From Amygdalobacter nucleatus (GTDB lineage: Bacteria; Bacillota; Clostridia; Saccharofermentanales; Fastidiosipilaceae): a DNA stretch of 64,000 nt. The stretch is taken from assembly GCF_029167365.1 (NCBI RefSeq), contig NZ_JARFNM010000001.1, positions 550,001 to 614,000 on the forward strand, in the 5' to 3' direction. Below, piece by piece: positions 29,046-36,374 of the stretch. A program made the translations under genes and the position numbers. How positions within the stretch are numbered: the first letter of the stretch is position 1; every line of letters starts with the position of its first letter. The notes beneath the pieces are model-generated. The model was not told the origin of the DNA, searched no databases, and saw only the letters and a program-made list of their open reading frames with translations.

Positions 29046-29654
29046 ATGTTTGTTTTAGGAATTACAGGTGGCATAGGCTGTGGCAAGTCGACATTTTCCA
29101 ACTTCTTTCGGGAAGCGGGCGTAAAAGTTGTTGATGCTGATGCAATTTCGCATGTAGTTACGGCTGTGGGTGGTAGCGCCTTAGATGAGTTACGTTTATG
29201 TTTACCAGCTACTTGCTTTCAGGCTGATGGCAGTTTAGACCGTGAACAAGTAGCAGCGCTTGTTTTTAATGACAAAACTTTGCTTGATCAAATCAGTTTG
29301 ATTATTCATGAACAGGTGATCAATGAAATTCAAAAAGAAGTTGAGGCTGCCAAACAGGCTAGTTTACCTCTAATTGTCTTAGATGTACCTTTGCCTGTAC
29401 AACATGGCTTCTTGGATTTATCTGACTTTGTGCTAGTAATTTGGGCAAATGAGGATGTCAGAATTGAACGCTTACAACAACGAGGCCTAGCTAAGTTGGC
29501 TGCTAAACAGCGAATAGCTTGTCAGATGACCAAAGAAGAGTATGCCAAATTGGCTAATTTGACAATTGATAATAGTGTAGATTTGGCAGCGCTTAAACAA
29601 AAGTTTAGTGAATTTGTTGAGCAAGAATTAAACAGTCGAGGCATTTTTCTCTAA
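29046..29654 (+). CDS. coaE: dephospho-CoA kinase
   Basis: CoaE phosphorylates dephospho-CoA, the last step of coenzyme A synthesis. The 202-residue product has the P-loop GITGGIGCGKST (5-16), DADAISHVV, and the LDVPLP segment with the family's arrangement. The start has AAGGAGAGGAAAAGA upstream. It lies 42 nt after polA; a polA-coaE neighbourhood is common in Bacillota. Confidence 0.95.
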   Translation: MFVLGITGGIGCGKSTFSNFFREAGVKVVDADAISHVVTAVGGSALDELRLCLPATCFQADGSLDREQVAALVFNDKTLLDQISLIIHEQVINEIQKEVEAAKQASLPLIVLDVPLPVQHGFLDLSDFVLVIWANEDVRIERLQQRGLAKLAAKQRIACQMTKEEYAKLANLTIDNSVDLAALKQKFSEFVEQELNSRGIFL

Positions 29655-29664
29655 GTATAATTAC

Positions 29665-29693
29665 TTGGATTATCTTGCATAATCTGTTAGAAT
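29665..29693 (+). promoter_or_regulatory. rnpB promoter
   Basis: TTGGAT (29665-29670), 17-nt spacer, TAGAAT (29688-29693), with an extended -10 TG at 29685-29686. Predicted start is a few bases before the mature RNase P RNA. Confidence 0.65.
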
Positions 29694-29709
29694 TGAAAAA
29701 CTCAGATTA

Positions 29710-30037
29710 GTGAATAAACGCGCTACTTAGCTGAAAAGCTAAGTAGTGAGGAAAGTCCGAGCACCACGATCAAAAACGCCAGATAACGTCTGGTAAAGGT
29801 GACTTTAAGGATAGTGCAACAGAAATAGACAGCAGCTTAGGCTGTGATGGTGGAAAGGCGAGGTAAGAGCTCACCGGAACTGATAGGAGTCAGTTGCCCT
29901 GTAAACCCCGTTTGGTGCAACACTGTGGAAAGCGATAATATGATCGTAACGCTTTAGGAGGTGGCTTTCGAGCTAGTTGGCAACAACTAGAATAGATAAA
30001 TGTTTATTCACGACAGAACTCGGCTTATAGCTAGTCT
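29710..30037 (+). ncRNA. rnpB: RNase P RNA, bacterial type A
   Basis: This is the catalytic RNA of ribonuclease P, which matures the 5' ends of tRNAs. The signatures are GAGGAAAGTCCGAGC near 29748, ACAGAAATAGAC, the P8-P9 region GGAAAGGCGAGGTAAGAGCTCACCGG, and near the 3' end ACAGAACTCGGCTTATAG. The first bases GTGAATAAACG pair with GTTTATTCAC near 30002-30011 (helix P1-P2 type). Exact ends are approximate. Confidence 0.93.
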
Positions 30038-30043
30038 GAGATG

Positions 30044-30072
30044 AGCAGCTTTGGCAGGTCCTAGCTGCTTTT
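30044..30072 (+). terminator. terminator after rnpB
   Basis: AGCAGCT, 12-nt loop, AGCTGCT followed by TTT, A, G then more T-rich sequence. Confidence 0.65.
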
Positions 30073-30182
30073 TAGATTTTTGTAACTAATACGCAAAACT
30101 TGTGCTATGTTCGTCAATAATTGCTCAATTGCCTGCAAAAAGTGTTATCATGAACGAGAACAAGAGTTCAAGGAGAAATCAA

Positions 30183-31157
30183 ATGAAAAAAAGAAGTCCT
30201 ATGGGACTGCCCCAAAATCAAAATCCTATGCAGCCTTATCCTGCTGGGCACGCAGATAATTATGTTGATTTTACTAATGATGTTAGGTCAACTCAGGCAG
30301 ATAATACGGTTTTACAGAGAGACAATCAGTTGGCTAATCAGCCTAATCAAGCTACACAAGCATGGTTGGCTGCCAATCAAGATAGCAAAGCTTCACAAGC
30401 TCGGCATATGACTAGAAATAGGCAATTTAGAAGTCGAACAAGTAAGCGTAAACGCCGTCCATTGACGATTGCTTTGAACGTAGTCATTGTTTTGTTAGTG
30501 TTCATCGGTGTTTACTTGGTAGCACGTCCATTGATTCATCAGTGGAACCGTGATAGAAGCACACAGGCTTTGCTGGCTGGATTAGAGAAGAAGCAGCAAT
30601 TGACTAATAGCACAGAAGAGATCAGCGAGACATTGTGGGTAGATCCTAATGCTAACCCTATCAATGGTGAAGAGTATGATTTGCCACCTGGAGTAAGTGC
30701 TGATGATTTAGTTGTCAACGAGAAGAAGAATGATAAGGGTCAGGTCTTGGTTGAAGCTATCGGTCGTATCGTGATTGATTCAGTTAATATCAACTTGCCT
30801 ATTGTCAAGGGTGCAACTGAAACACCATTGAAGTATGGCGCTGGCTGGTATGATTATTCTTCAAAGATTGGTGAACAAGGCGGTAATGCTGTTATTTTGG
30901 CTCACCGTATGTTGACATACGGCCGTATGTTCAACCGCTTGGATGAAGTTAAGAATGGAGACATTGTTGAGATCAATTACGATAACAAGATTTATAAATA
31001 CAAAGTTTATGATTCATTCTCAGTTGATCCTAAGCAACAAGATATGTATGAGTGCTTTAAGCCCCTAGATAATGGCAAGACTGTTATTACGTTGGTGACT
31101 TGCTCCAAGGATGATGGCCGTTTGAGGATCATGGTTAGAGCTGAACTAATCAGTTAA
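30183..31157 (+). CDS. sortase-family transpeptidase
   Basis: Sortases cut a C-terminal sorting signal and attach surface proteins to peptidoglycan. The 324-residue product has a long polar, Gln/Asn-rich cytoplasmic region (1-88), a basic stretch, one membrane anchor (about 98-120), and a C-terminal catalytic domain with H241 in LAHRM, the catalytic Cys307 in TLVTCS, and Arg313/Arg315 in GRLRIMV. ATG 30183 has AAGGAG 8 nt upstream; the frame is open 81 nt further. The class (D/E-like) is not certain. No substrate gene is adjacent; a candidate substrate is the surface protein at 52231-54903. Confidence 0.88.
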   Translation: MKKRSPMGLPQNQNPMQPYPAGHADNYVDFTNDVRSTQADNTVLQRDNQLANQPNQATQAWLAANQDSKASQARHMTRNRQFRSRTSKRKRRPLTIALNVVIVLLVFIGVYLVARPLIHQWNRDRSTQALLAGLEKKQQLTNSTEEISETLWVDPNANPINGEEYDLPPGVSADDLVVNEKKNDKGQVLVEAIGRIVIDSVNINLPIVKGATETPLKYGAGWYDYSSKIGEQGGNAVILAHRMLTYGRMFNRLDEVKNGDIVEINYDNKIYKYKVYDSFSVDPKQQDMYECFKPLDNGKTVITLVTCSKDDGRLRIMVRAELIS

Positions 31158-31175
31158 GTTAGAATTTGATTTAAC

Positions 31176-31210
31176 AGAGCTCCAGGCATACGCTTGGGGC
31201 TCTAATTTTT
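31176..31210 (+). terminator. terminator after the sortase gene
   Basis: AGAGC(T)CCAGGC, ATAC loop, GCTTGG(G)GCTCT, then TAATTTTT. The stem is imperfect but GC-rich. Confidence 0.7.
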
Positions 31211-31233
31211 AGTATTACGCTTTGAAACAGCGC

Positions 31234-31262
31234 TTGAAAAAACTCACTAAATAGATTATAAT
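31234..31262 (+). promoter_or_regulatory. rpsU promoter
   Basis: TTGAAA (31234-31239), 17-nt spacer, perfect TATAAT (31257-31262), 54 nt before the rpsU start. Confidence 0.75.
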
Positions 31263-31316
31263 CCCCTCTGTTGCAAGGTTTTTGACCTAATATTTGCACT
31301 GAGAGGAGTGATTAAA

Positions 31317-31490
31317 ATGGCAGTTGTACGCGTAAAAGAGAATGAAACACTCGAAAGTGCATTACGTCGTTTTAAACGTTCTTGCGCTCGCTCAGGCATT
31401 CTAGCTGAAGTACGTAAACGTGAACATTACGAGAAACCAAGTGTTCGCCGTAAGAAAAAACAAGAAGCAGCTCGTAAGCGCAAGCACTAA
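31317..31490 (+). CDS. rpsU: 30S ribosomal protein S21
   Basis: S21 is a small basic protein bound near the mRNA exit region of the 30S platform. The 57-residue product matches the family: [18 protein letters not shown] and the highly basic C-terminus [17 protein letters not shown] 31317 has AGGAG 8 nt upstream; GTG 31308 lies inside that ribosome binding site and is unlikely. It has its own strong promoter. A hairpin TGAGCATTCAC/GGTGCTCA with a weak T-run follows at about 31498-31535. Confidence 0.96.
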   Translation: MAVVRVKENETLESALRRFKRSCARSGILAEVRKREHYEKPSVRRKKKQEAARKRKH

Positions 31491-31542
31491 GTATTGTTGA
31501 GCATTCACTTGATGGTGGGTGCTCACTTTTCAATTAGCAGAC

Positions 31543-31631
31543 GGAAACGTATCGAAGTGGTCATAACGGGCCTGACTCGAAATCAGGTAGTCCTCATTCG
31601 GGGCTCGAGGGTTCGAATCCCTCCGTTTCCG
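31543..31631 (+). tRNA. tRNA-Ser (anticodon CGA)
   Basis: Acceptor GGAAACG (31543-31549) pairs with CGTTTCC (31624-31630). The anticodon stem CTGA/TCAG encloses CTCGAAA, giving anticodon CGA, which reads UCG. There is a long variable arm (CTCATTCGGGG region), as expected for class II tRNA-Ser, and a T-arm GAGGGTTCGAATCCCTC. CCA is not encoded. A T6 run at 31632-31637 follows. Confidence 0.96.
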
Positions 31632-31758
31632 TTTTTTGTTTAATCAATTTTTAAAGAAATTTTCGCTTATATAACTTAATAAATCTACTTATTTTTAGCA
31701 AAATCTTGCAAAATGTAGCCTAAATCAATTTAATTTTAGTTCGTTTTATTTTAGATGA

Positions 31759-31764
31759 TATAAT
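31759..31764 (+). promoter_or_regulatory. possible -10 of the pflA promoter
   Basis: A perfect TATAAT lies about 120 nt before pflA. The matching -35 is weak (TTTAGT region), so this is a tentative call. The rest of the 249-nt gap is AT-rich and without a gene. Confidence 0.35.
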
Positions 31765-31886
31765 TAAAGTATCATTACAGTATTAGGACAACGATATAAA
31801 AAGCGCATAGATTGCGTGACATAGATTAGCTGGTTAGGAGTTATGGTGAATTACTAATCAGACATAAGATAAGAGGTGAAGGATAC

Positions 31887-32621
31887 ATGAAAGCGAGAGT
31901 TCATTCTTTTGAGAGTTTCGGTACCGTTGATGGACCGGGTATACGCTTTGTCATCTTTATGCAGGGCTGTCCTTTGCGTTGTTTATACTGTCATAATCCT
32001 GATACGTGGACATTGAATGCAGGTACAGAGTATGATGTCGAAGAACTTGTACAAAAAGTGCTTAAGTACCGTAATTACATTAAAAGTGGTGGCGTGACAG
32101 TTAGTGGTGGCGAGCCATTATTGCAAATTGATTTTTTGATTGAGTTTTACAAACGGATGAAAGAAGAAGGAATTCATACTTGCTGTGATACTTCAGGCTA
32201 TGTTTTCACGCCTAGAGCAACAGCAAAGTTTGATGAACTGATTAAGTATTGCGATTTGTTTTTACTTGATATTAAGCAGATTGATCCAGCTAAACACAAA
32301 GTTTTAACTGGTGTTAAATCTGATAATATCCTTAAGTTTGCACGCTATTTGAGTGATCATAATAAAACAATGTGGATTAGACATGTTTTAGTACCTGGTT
32401 ATACAGATCAAAGAGAAGATTGGATTAAACTTAGACAATTTATTGATACGTTGAAGACAGTTGAGAAGGTCGAAATTCTGCCTTATCACACAATGGGTGT
32501 TAATAAGTATAAAATGATGAACATGAGCTATCCTTTGGAGGGGGTAGAACCGCCTAAGAAGGATGTCATAGAAATGGCACGTGCAGTTGTAGAAAGAGGA
32601 GAGTATGACAAAATCAGTTGA
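31887..32621 (+). CDS. pflA: pyruvate formate-lyase-activating enzyme
   Basis: PflA is the radical-SAM activase that puts the glycyl radical on PFL. The 244-residue product has the [4Fe-4S]-binding CxxxCxxC with C28, C32 and C35 in GCPLRCLYC, an N-terminal FGTVDGPGIRFV, and VSGGEPLL for SAM binding. The length is normal. RBS AGAGGTGAAGG precedes ATG 31887. It overlaps the next gene by 17 nt. In many bacteria pflA lies after pflB; here it is first. It should act on the separate 77-residue glycyl-radical subunit at 35242. Confidence 0.96.
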   Translation: MKARVHSFESFGTVDGPGIRFVIFMQGCPLRCLYCHNPDTWTLNAGTEYDVEELVQKVLKYRNYIKSGGVTVSGGEPLLQIDFLIEFYKRMKEEGIHTCCDTSGYVFTPRATAKFDELIKYCDLFLLDIKQIDPAKHKVLTGVKSDNILKFARYLSDHNKTMWIRHVLVPGYTDQREDWIKLRQFIDTLKTVEKVEILPYHTMGVNKYKMMNMSYPLEGVEPPKKDVIEMARAVVERGEYDKIS

Positions 32622-32934
32622 AATTGATAATGAGAACTTTCAAGAAGTTGTAGCAAACGGTACTCACTTGATTGAGTTGGGCGGTGATGGTTGTTCCGGG
32701 TGCATAGCTTTAAAGCCTATTGTTATGGATTTATTACCTAAATATCCTGATGTTATCTATCATAATGTTGTTGTTACACACCGGACATCTGAAATTTGCC
32801 ATCGCTATGAGATAGATAGAATACCAGCCTTGCTCGTAATTCATAATGGTGTTTTAGTAGCTTCAGTTAAGGGCTTCCAACCTGCTGAAATCTTAGATTT
32901 GTGGCTTGAAGATGTTATCTCTAAATTGAAGTAA
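32605..32934 (+). CDS. small thioredoxin-fold protein with CSGC motif
   Basis: This is a 109-residue cytoplasmic protein with thioredoxin-like spacing: a beta strand, then C30-S-G-C33 in GGDGCSGCIALKP at the helix start, and IPALLVIHNG, where thioredoxins have their cis-proline segment. There is no signal peptide. The start overlaps pflA by 17 nt with GGAG just upstream, so the two are translationally linked. Its place between activase and PFL suggests it supports redox maintenance of the PFL system, for example the catalytic cysteines or the activase; that is inference. It could also be a general thioredoxin. Confidence 0.8.
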   Translation: MTKSVEIDNENFQEVVANGTHLIELGGDGCSGCIALKPIVMDLLPKYPDVIYHNVVVTHRTSEICHRYEIDRIPALLVIHNGVLVASVKGFQPAEILDLWLEDVISKLK

Positions 32935-33045
32935 GCGTGAAAAAACTATAAAGCGTTAACTTAAATGCACAATATGTAGAAATATAGTAAAAAACACGCT
33001 TAAGGCTTGAAAAAAAGTAAGCTTATGTGCGAAAATAACTAAAAG

Positions 33046-33061
33046 TTGTGATGTGTCACAA
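33046..33061. promoter_or_regulatory. inverted repeat upstream of pflB, candidate redox or CRP/FNR-type operator
   Basis: TTGTGA-TGTG-TCACAA is a perfect 6-bp inverted repeat with 4-nt spacer, 61 nt upstream of the pflB -10 hexamer. Half-sites resemble both CRP/FNR-family (TGTGA...TCACA) and Rex (TTGTGA...TCACAA) sites, but the classical spacer for those half-sites is 6 nt. Confidence 0.5.
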
Positions 33062-33118
33062 AAAAACTTGGGCAAAGGTTACATTGTAATTGCCGTCATA
33101 TTTTGTTAGCGATTACCT

Positions 33119-33127
33119 TGTTATACT
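33119..33127 (+). promoter_or_regulatory. extended -10 promoter of pflB
   Basis: TG-T-TATACT (33119-33127), no clear -35. It is 57 nt before pflB. This suggests the two PFL genes can be expressed separately from pflA. Confidence 0.45.
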
Positions 33128-33184
33128 AAAACCATCAGGTTAACAAAGCAAAACAATAGCCTGTATGCAGGCATAGGAGGAAAT

Positions 33185-35185
33185 ATGGAAGCTTATAGAA
33201 GTTTCAAAAAAGGTCATTGGATGGACACGATTGATGTTCGTGACTTTATCCAACACAACTACACACCCTATGAAGGCGATGATTCATTCTTGGAAGGACC
33301 AACCGAGGCAACTAATCAACTCTGGTCACAAGTAATGGAATTAAACAAGCAAGAAGCTGCTAAAGGCGGTGTCCTTGACGCTGATACAAAGATTGTATCA
33401 ACAATTACATCACATGGCCCTGGTTATCTTAACAAAGATTTAGAGAAGATCGTTGGCTTCCAAACTGATAAGCCTTTCAAGCGTTCATTACAACCATTCG
33501 GTGGTATTCGTATGGCTGAGAGTGCTTTATCTGCTTATGGCTACACAATTGACCCTGAAGTTGAAGAAATTTTCACTAAGTATCGTAAGACACACAACCA
33601 AGGCGTTTTCGATGCTTACACACCAGAAATGAAGGCTGCACGTCATTGCGGTATCATTACTGGTTTGCCAGATGCTTATGGCCGCGGCCGTATCATTGGT
33701 GACTATCGTCGAGTTGCTCTTTATGGTATTGATCGTTTGATCGAAGATAAGAAAGAACAATTACATATTCTTGAAGCTCCAACAATGACAGCCGATATTA
33801 TCCGTGATCGTGAAGAGATCAGCGAGCAAATCCGTGCTTTGGATGAAATGGCCCAAATGGCAGCTACATACGGGTTTGATATTCGTCGCCCAGCTGAGAC
33901 AGCTCAGGAAGCTATTCAATGGCTCTATTTCGCTTACTTATCAGCTGTTAAGGAGCAAAACGGTGCTGCAATGAGCTTAGGCCGTACATCTACATTCTTG
34001 GATATTTACATTCAACGTGACTTGGAAGAAGGCCGTATCACAGAGAAGGAAGCTCAGGAATTCATGGATCACTTCGTTATGAAGTTACGTCTTGTCAAGT
34101 TCATGCGTACACCTGAATACAATGATTTGTTCTCTGGCGATCCTACATGGGTTACAGAGTCAATCGGTGGTATGGGTATTGATGGCCGTACATTGGTTAC
34201 AAAGAACTCATTCCGTGTTTTGCATACATTGTCTAACTTAGGACCAGCCCCAGAACCAAACTTGACAGTTCTTTGGTCCCCACGTTTGCCAATTGGTTTC
34301 CGTCGCTTCTGCGCAAAGACATCAATCAACACATCTTCTATCCAATATGAGAGTGATGAATTGATGCGTGCTGAGATGTTCGATGACTATGCAATCGCTT
34401 GCTGCGTCAGCTCAATGCGTGTTGGTAAAGAAATGCAATTCTTTGGTGCTCGTGCTAACTTGGCTAAGTGCCTACTCTATGCTATCAACGGTGGTATGGA
34501 TGAAAAGAAGAAGATGCAAGTTGCTCCTAAGTTCGCTCCTATCACAAGCGAGTATCTCGATTATGATGAAGTTATGGAGAAGTACACTCAAATGATGGAG
34601 TGGTTAGCTGGCTTGTATGTGAATGCTTTAAACATCATCCACTACATGCATGATAAGTATTGCTACGAGCGTTCAGAGATGGCTTTGCATGACCGTGTTG
34701 TTAAACGTTATTTCGCTACTGGTATCGCTGGCTTGAGTGTTGTGGCTGATAGCTTGTCTGCAATTAAGTATGCTAAGGTAAAGCCAATTCGTGACGAAGA
34801 TGGTGTTGCTGTTGACTTCGAAATTGAAGGCGACTTCCCTAAGTATGGTAACAACGATGACCGTGTTGACTTGATCGCCGCTCACTTGGTATCTACTTTC
34901 ATGAATATGATTCGTAAGCATCATACATATCGTAACAGTATCCCAACTATGAGTATCTTAACCATTACATCTAACGTTGTTTATGGTAAGAAGACAGGTA
35001 CAACACCTGATGGCCGTAGGGCTGGTCAACCATTTGCCCCAGGTGCTAACCCAATGCATGGCCGTGATAGTAACGGAGCTTTGGCTTCCTTGGAGAGTGT
35101 TGCTAAGTTACCTTACAGCGATTCTCGTGACGGTATTTCAAATACATTCTCACTTGTACCTAACTCATTAGGTAAAGAGGATTAA
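33185..35185 (+). CDS. pflB: pyruvate formate-lyase catalytic subunit lacking the glycyl-radical domain
   Basis: PFL converts pyruvate and CoA to acetyl-CoA and formate. The 666-residue product aligns with ordinary PFL (about 740-760 residues) from its N-terminus through the catalytic cysteine pair C406-C407 ([10 protein letters not shown], equivalent to Cys418-Cys419 of E. coli PflB) and on to [16 protein letters not shown], then stops. In E. coli the same stretch reads NALGKDD and continues into the glycyl-radical domain. Here that domain is a separate gene 56 nt downstream. Start ATG 33185 has AGGAGGAAAT. The chain alone has no glycyl-radical site, so activity should need the downstream subunit. 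Confidence 0.93.
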   Translation: MEAYRSFKKGHWMDTIDVRDFIQHNYTPYEGDDSFLEGPTEATNQLWSQVMELNKQEAAKGGVLDADTKIVSTITSHGPGYLNKDLEKIVGFQTDKPFKRSLQPFGGIRMAESALSAYGYTIDPEVEEIFTKYRKTHNQGVFDAYTPEMKAARHCGIITGLPDAYGRGRIIGDYRRVALYGIDRLIEDKKEQLHILEAPTMTADIIRDREEISEQIRALDEMAQMAATYGFDIRRPAETAQEAIQWLYFAYLSAVKEQNGAAMSLGRTSTFLDIYIQRDLEEGRITEKEAQEFMDHFVMKLRLVKFMRTPEYNDLFSGDPTWVTESIGGMGIDGRTLVTKNSFRVLHTLSNLGPAPEPNLTVLWSPRLPIGFRRFCAKTSINTSSIQYESDELMRAEMFDDYAIACCVSSMRVGKEMQFFGARANLAKCLLYAINGGMDEKKKMQVAPKFAPITSEYLDYDEVMEKYTQMMEWLAGLYVNALNIIHYMHDKYCYERSEMALHDRVVKRYFATGIAGLSVVADSLSAIKYAKVKPIRDEDGVAVDFEIEGDFPKYGNNDDRVDLIAAHLVSTFMNMIRKHHTYRNSIPTMSILTITSNVVYGKKTGTTPDGRRAGQPFAPGANPMHGRDSNGALASLESVAKLPYSDSRDGISNTFSLVPNSLGKED

Positions 35186-35241
35186 TTAGTTAATAAGTTA
35201 ACTTATTTAAGTTATAAATTATTGTTTGGAGGAGATAGACT

Positions 35242-35475
35242 ATGGCTAAAAGAGAAGACAACCTAGTTGAATTAATTGATGGTTATATCATGGATGGCGG
35301 TCACCATTTGAATGTTAACGTTTTCAATCGCGATACATTGTTGGACGCTCAAGCACATCCAGAAAAGTACCCACAATTGACAATTCGTGTCAGTGGTTAT
35401 GCTGTTAACTTTAATAAGTTGACAAAGGAACAACAAGATGAGGTTATTGCTCGTACAATGCATGAGCATATGTAA
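35242..35475 (+). CDS. stand-alone glycyl-radical domain, second subunit of PFL (GrcA/YfiD-like)
   Basis: The 77-residue product equals the C-terminal domain of [39 protein letters not shown] with the radical glycine at residue 52, and [18 protein letters not shown] at the end. The start ATG 35242 has a strong GGAGGAG 7 nt upstream. The stop codon of the large subunit and an in-frame TAG at 35236-35238 separate the two, and they are in different frames, so this is not a read-through. E. coli GrcA (YfiD) is a similar small protein, but there it only repairs an intact PFL; here no radical domain is present on the large chain. Confidence 0.92.
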   Translation: MAKREDNLVELIDGYIMDGGHHLNVNVFNRDTLLDAQAHPEKYPQLTIRVSGYAVNFNKLTKEQQDEVIARTMHEHM

Positions 35476-35495
35476 TCTTATTACTTGTTTCAGAA

Positions 35496-35523
35496 AAGGC
35501 GTTGCACTAGCAACGCCTTTTTT
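35496..35523 (+). terminator. terminator of the PFL operon
   Basis: AAGGCGTTGC-ACTA-GCAACGCCTT followed by a T-run: a perfect 10-bp stem with tetraloop. Confidence 0.95.
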
Positions 35524-35562
35524 GTATTATTAGCTTATAGCCTTAACTAGTGGAGGTATCGT

Positions 35563-35880
35563 ATGAATAACCGTCCATCCTTAGCCCCTTACATGAACTA
35601 TAAGAAACGCTTTGCGCTTGAATTGCACATTGCGCGCAGTCACAAGCATATGTCACAGCGAGTTTTAGCTATGGAAATAGGTACAACTCAGAGTGAGGTT
35701 TGCAACTGGGAGCGAGCTAATATTTTCCCTAATCTATTCACGATCTTAGCTTTACAGCGCATCCTGAATGCTGATTTTTTAACTAATATAGTTGCAGCAT
35801 ATGATCAAAAAATGGAAGAGGAAGAGAAAAATAAGGCTGAGCATGGCGTTAAACGTGATTTTGTCATATTGAAAAGGTGA
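35563..35880 (+). CDS. XRE-family helix-turn-helix protein
   Basis: A 105-residue protein with a Cro/C1-type helix-turn-helix at about 20-72: LHIARSHKHMSQRVLAMEIG, TTQSEVCNWERA and NLFTILALQRIL. The remainder is charged (KMEEEEKNKAEHG). A GTGGAGGTATCGT ribosome binding site precedes ATG 35563. It is probably a DNA-binding regulator. It sits directly after the PFL terminator and before secG, so it could regulate the PFL operon, but nothing in the sequence proves that. Confidence 0.75.
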   Translation: MNNRPSLAPYMNYKKRFALELHIARSHKHMSQRVLAMEIGTTQSEVCNWERANIFPNLFTILALQRILNADFLTNIVAAYDQKMEEEEKNKAEHGVKRDFVILKR

Positions 35881-35978
35881 CGGCCTTTTGCTTTAATAGT
35901 TTTGACAGGCTCTATGATTGCTTTTGTGACATGTTTCATAGAAGCTTAGAGGCAAATTTGCGTGTGAATGCAAGAAAT

Positions 35979-36007
35979 TTGACATTGTTTAGCCTAATAG
36001 GTATAAT
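35979..36007 (+). promoter_or_regulatory. perfect consensus sigma-A promoter for secG
   Basis: TTGACA (35979-35984), 17-nt spacer, TATAAT (36002-36007): both hexamers and spacing are ideal. Confidence 0.9.
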
Positions 36008-36050
36008 TTAACTTGCTGTTTTAACAGGCTGTATTTGAAGGAGAAAGACA

Positions 36051-36281
36051 ATGGTCTATGTAATCGCAGTATTAGATGTAATTATCTGTGTCGCATTGGT
36101 GATATTGGTTATGATGCAAGAAGGCAATACGAATGGTCTTGGCGTTATCGATGGTGGCGCTGGCACATTCTTTGGCCATAACAAAGCACGCAGCGTGGAT
36201 GCTTTACTGAAGAAGGTTACAACTATTCTTGTTTGTATTCTAGTTGTGTTGACTATCATCTTGAACTTCTATTTGAACTAA
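36051..36281 (+). CDS. secG: protein translocase subunit SecG
   Basis: SecG is the small membrane subunit of the SecYEG channel. The 76-residue product has two membrane segments (about 3-21 and 53-74), a central loop with LVMMQEGNTNGLG and the conserved GGAGTFFGHNKARSVDALLKK segment. GAAGGAGAAAGAC precedes ATG 36051. A strong promoter lies upstream and a terminator-like hairpin downstream. SecG before an RNase R gene is a conserved order in Bacillota, supporting both calls. Confidence 0.93.
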   Translation: MVYVIAVLDVIICVALVILVMMQEGNTNGLGVIDGGAGTFFGHNKARSVDALLKKVTTILVCILVVLTIILNFYLN

Positions 36282-36305
36282 TACAAACGTTTAGGGAGAT
36301 TATTT

Positions 36306-36333
36306 AAGCAGTCGGTTATACGGCTGCTTTTTT
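36306..36333 (+). terminator. terminator between secG and the RNase R-like gene
   Basis: AAGCAGTCG, loop, CGGCTGCTTTTTT. The stem is 6 bp plus a weaker inner part. Confidence 0.7.
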
Positions 36334-36374
36334 CGTATATTATATTGTTGAGTGAATGGATGGGAGTTTAATAT

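Noticed and set aside
31632-31886. A riboswitch or T-box leader before pflA
   Set aside because: The gap is AT-rich with no conserved riboswitch core or T-box sequence and no clear terminator/antiterminator pair.
33185-35475. pflB as a frameshifted pseudogene or a sequencing error
   Set aside because: The second part has its own strong ribosome binding site and ATG, an in-frame stop lies before it, 56 nt of non-coding sequence separates the parts, and both chains keep their catalytic residues.
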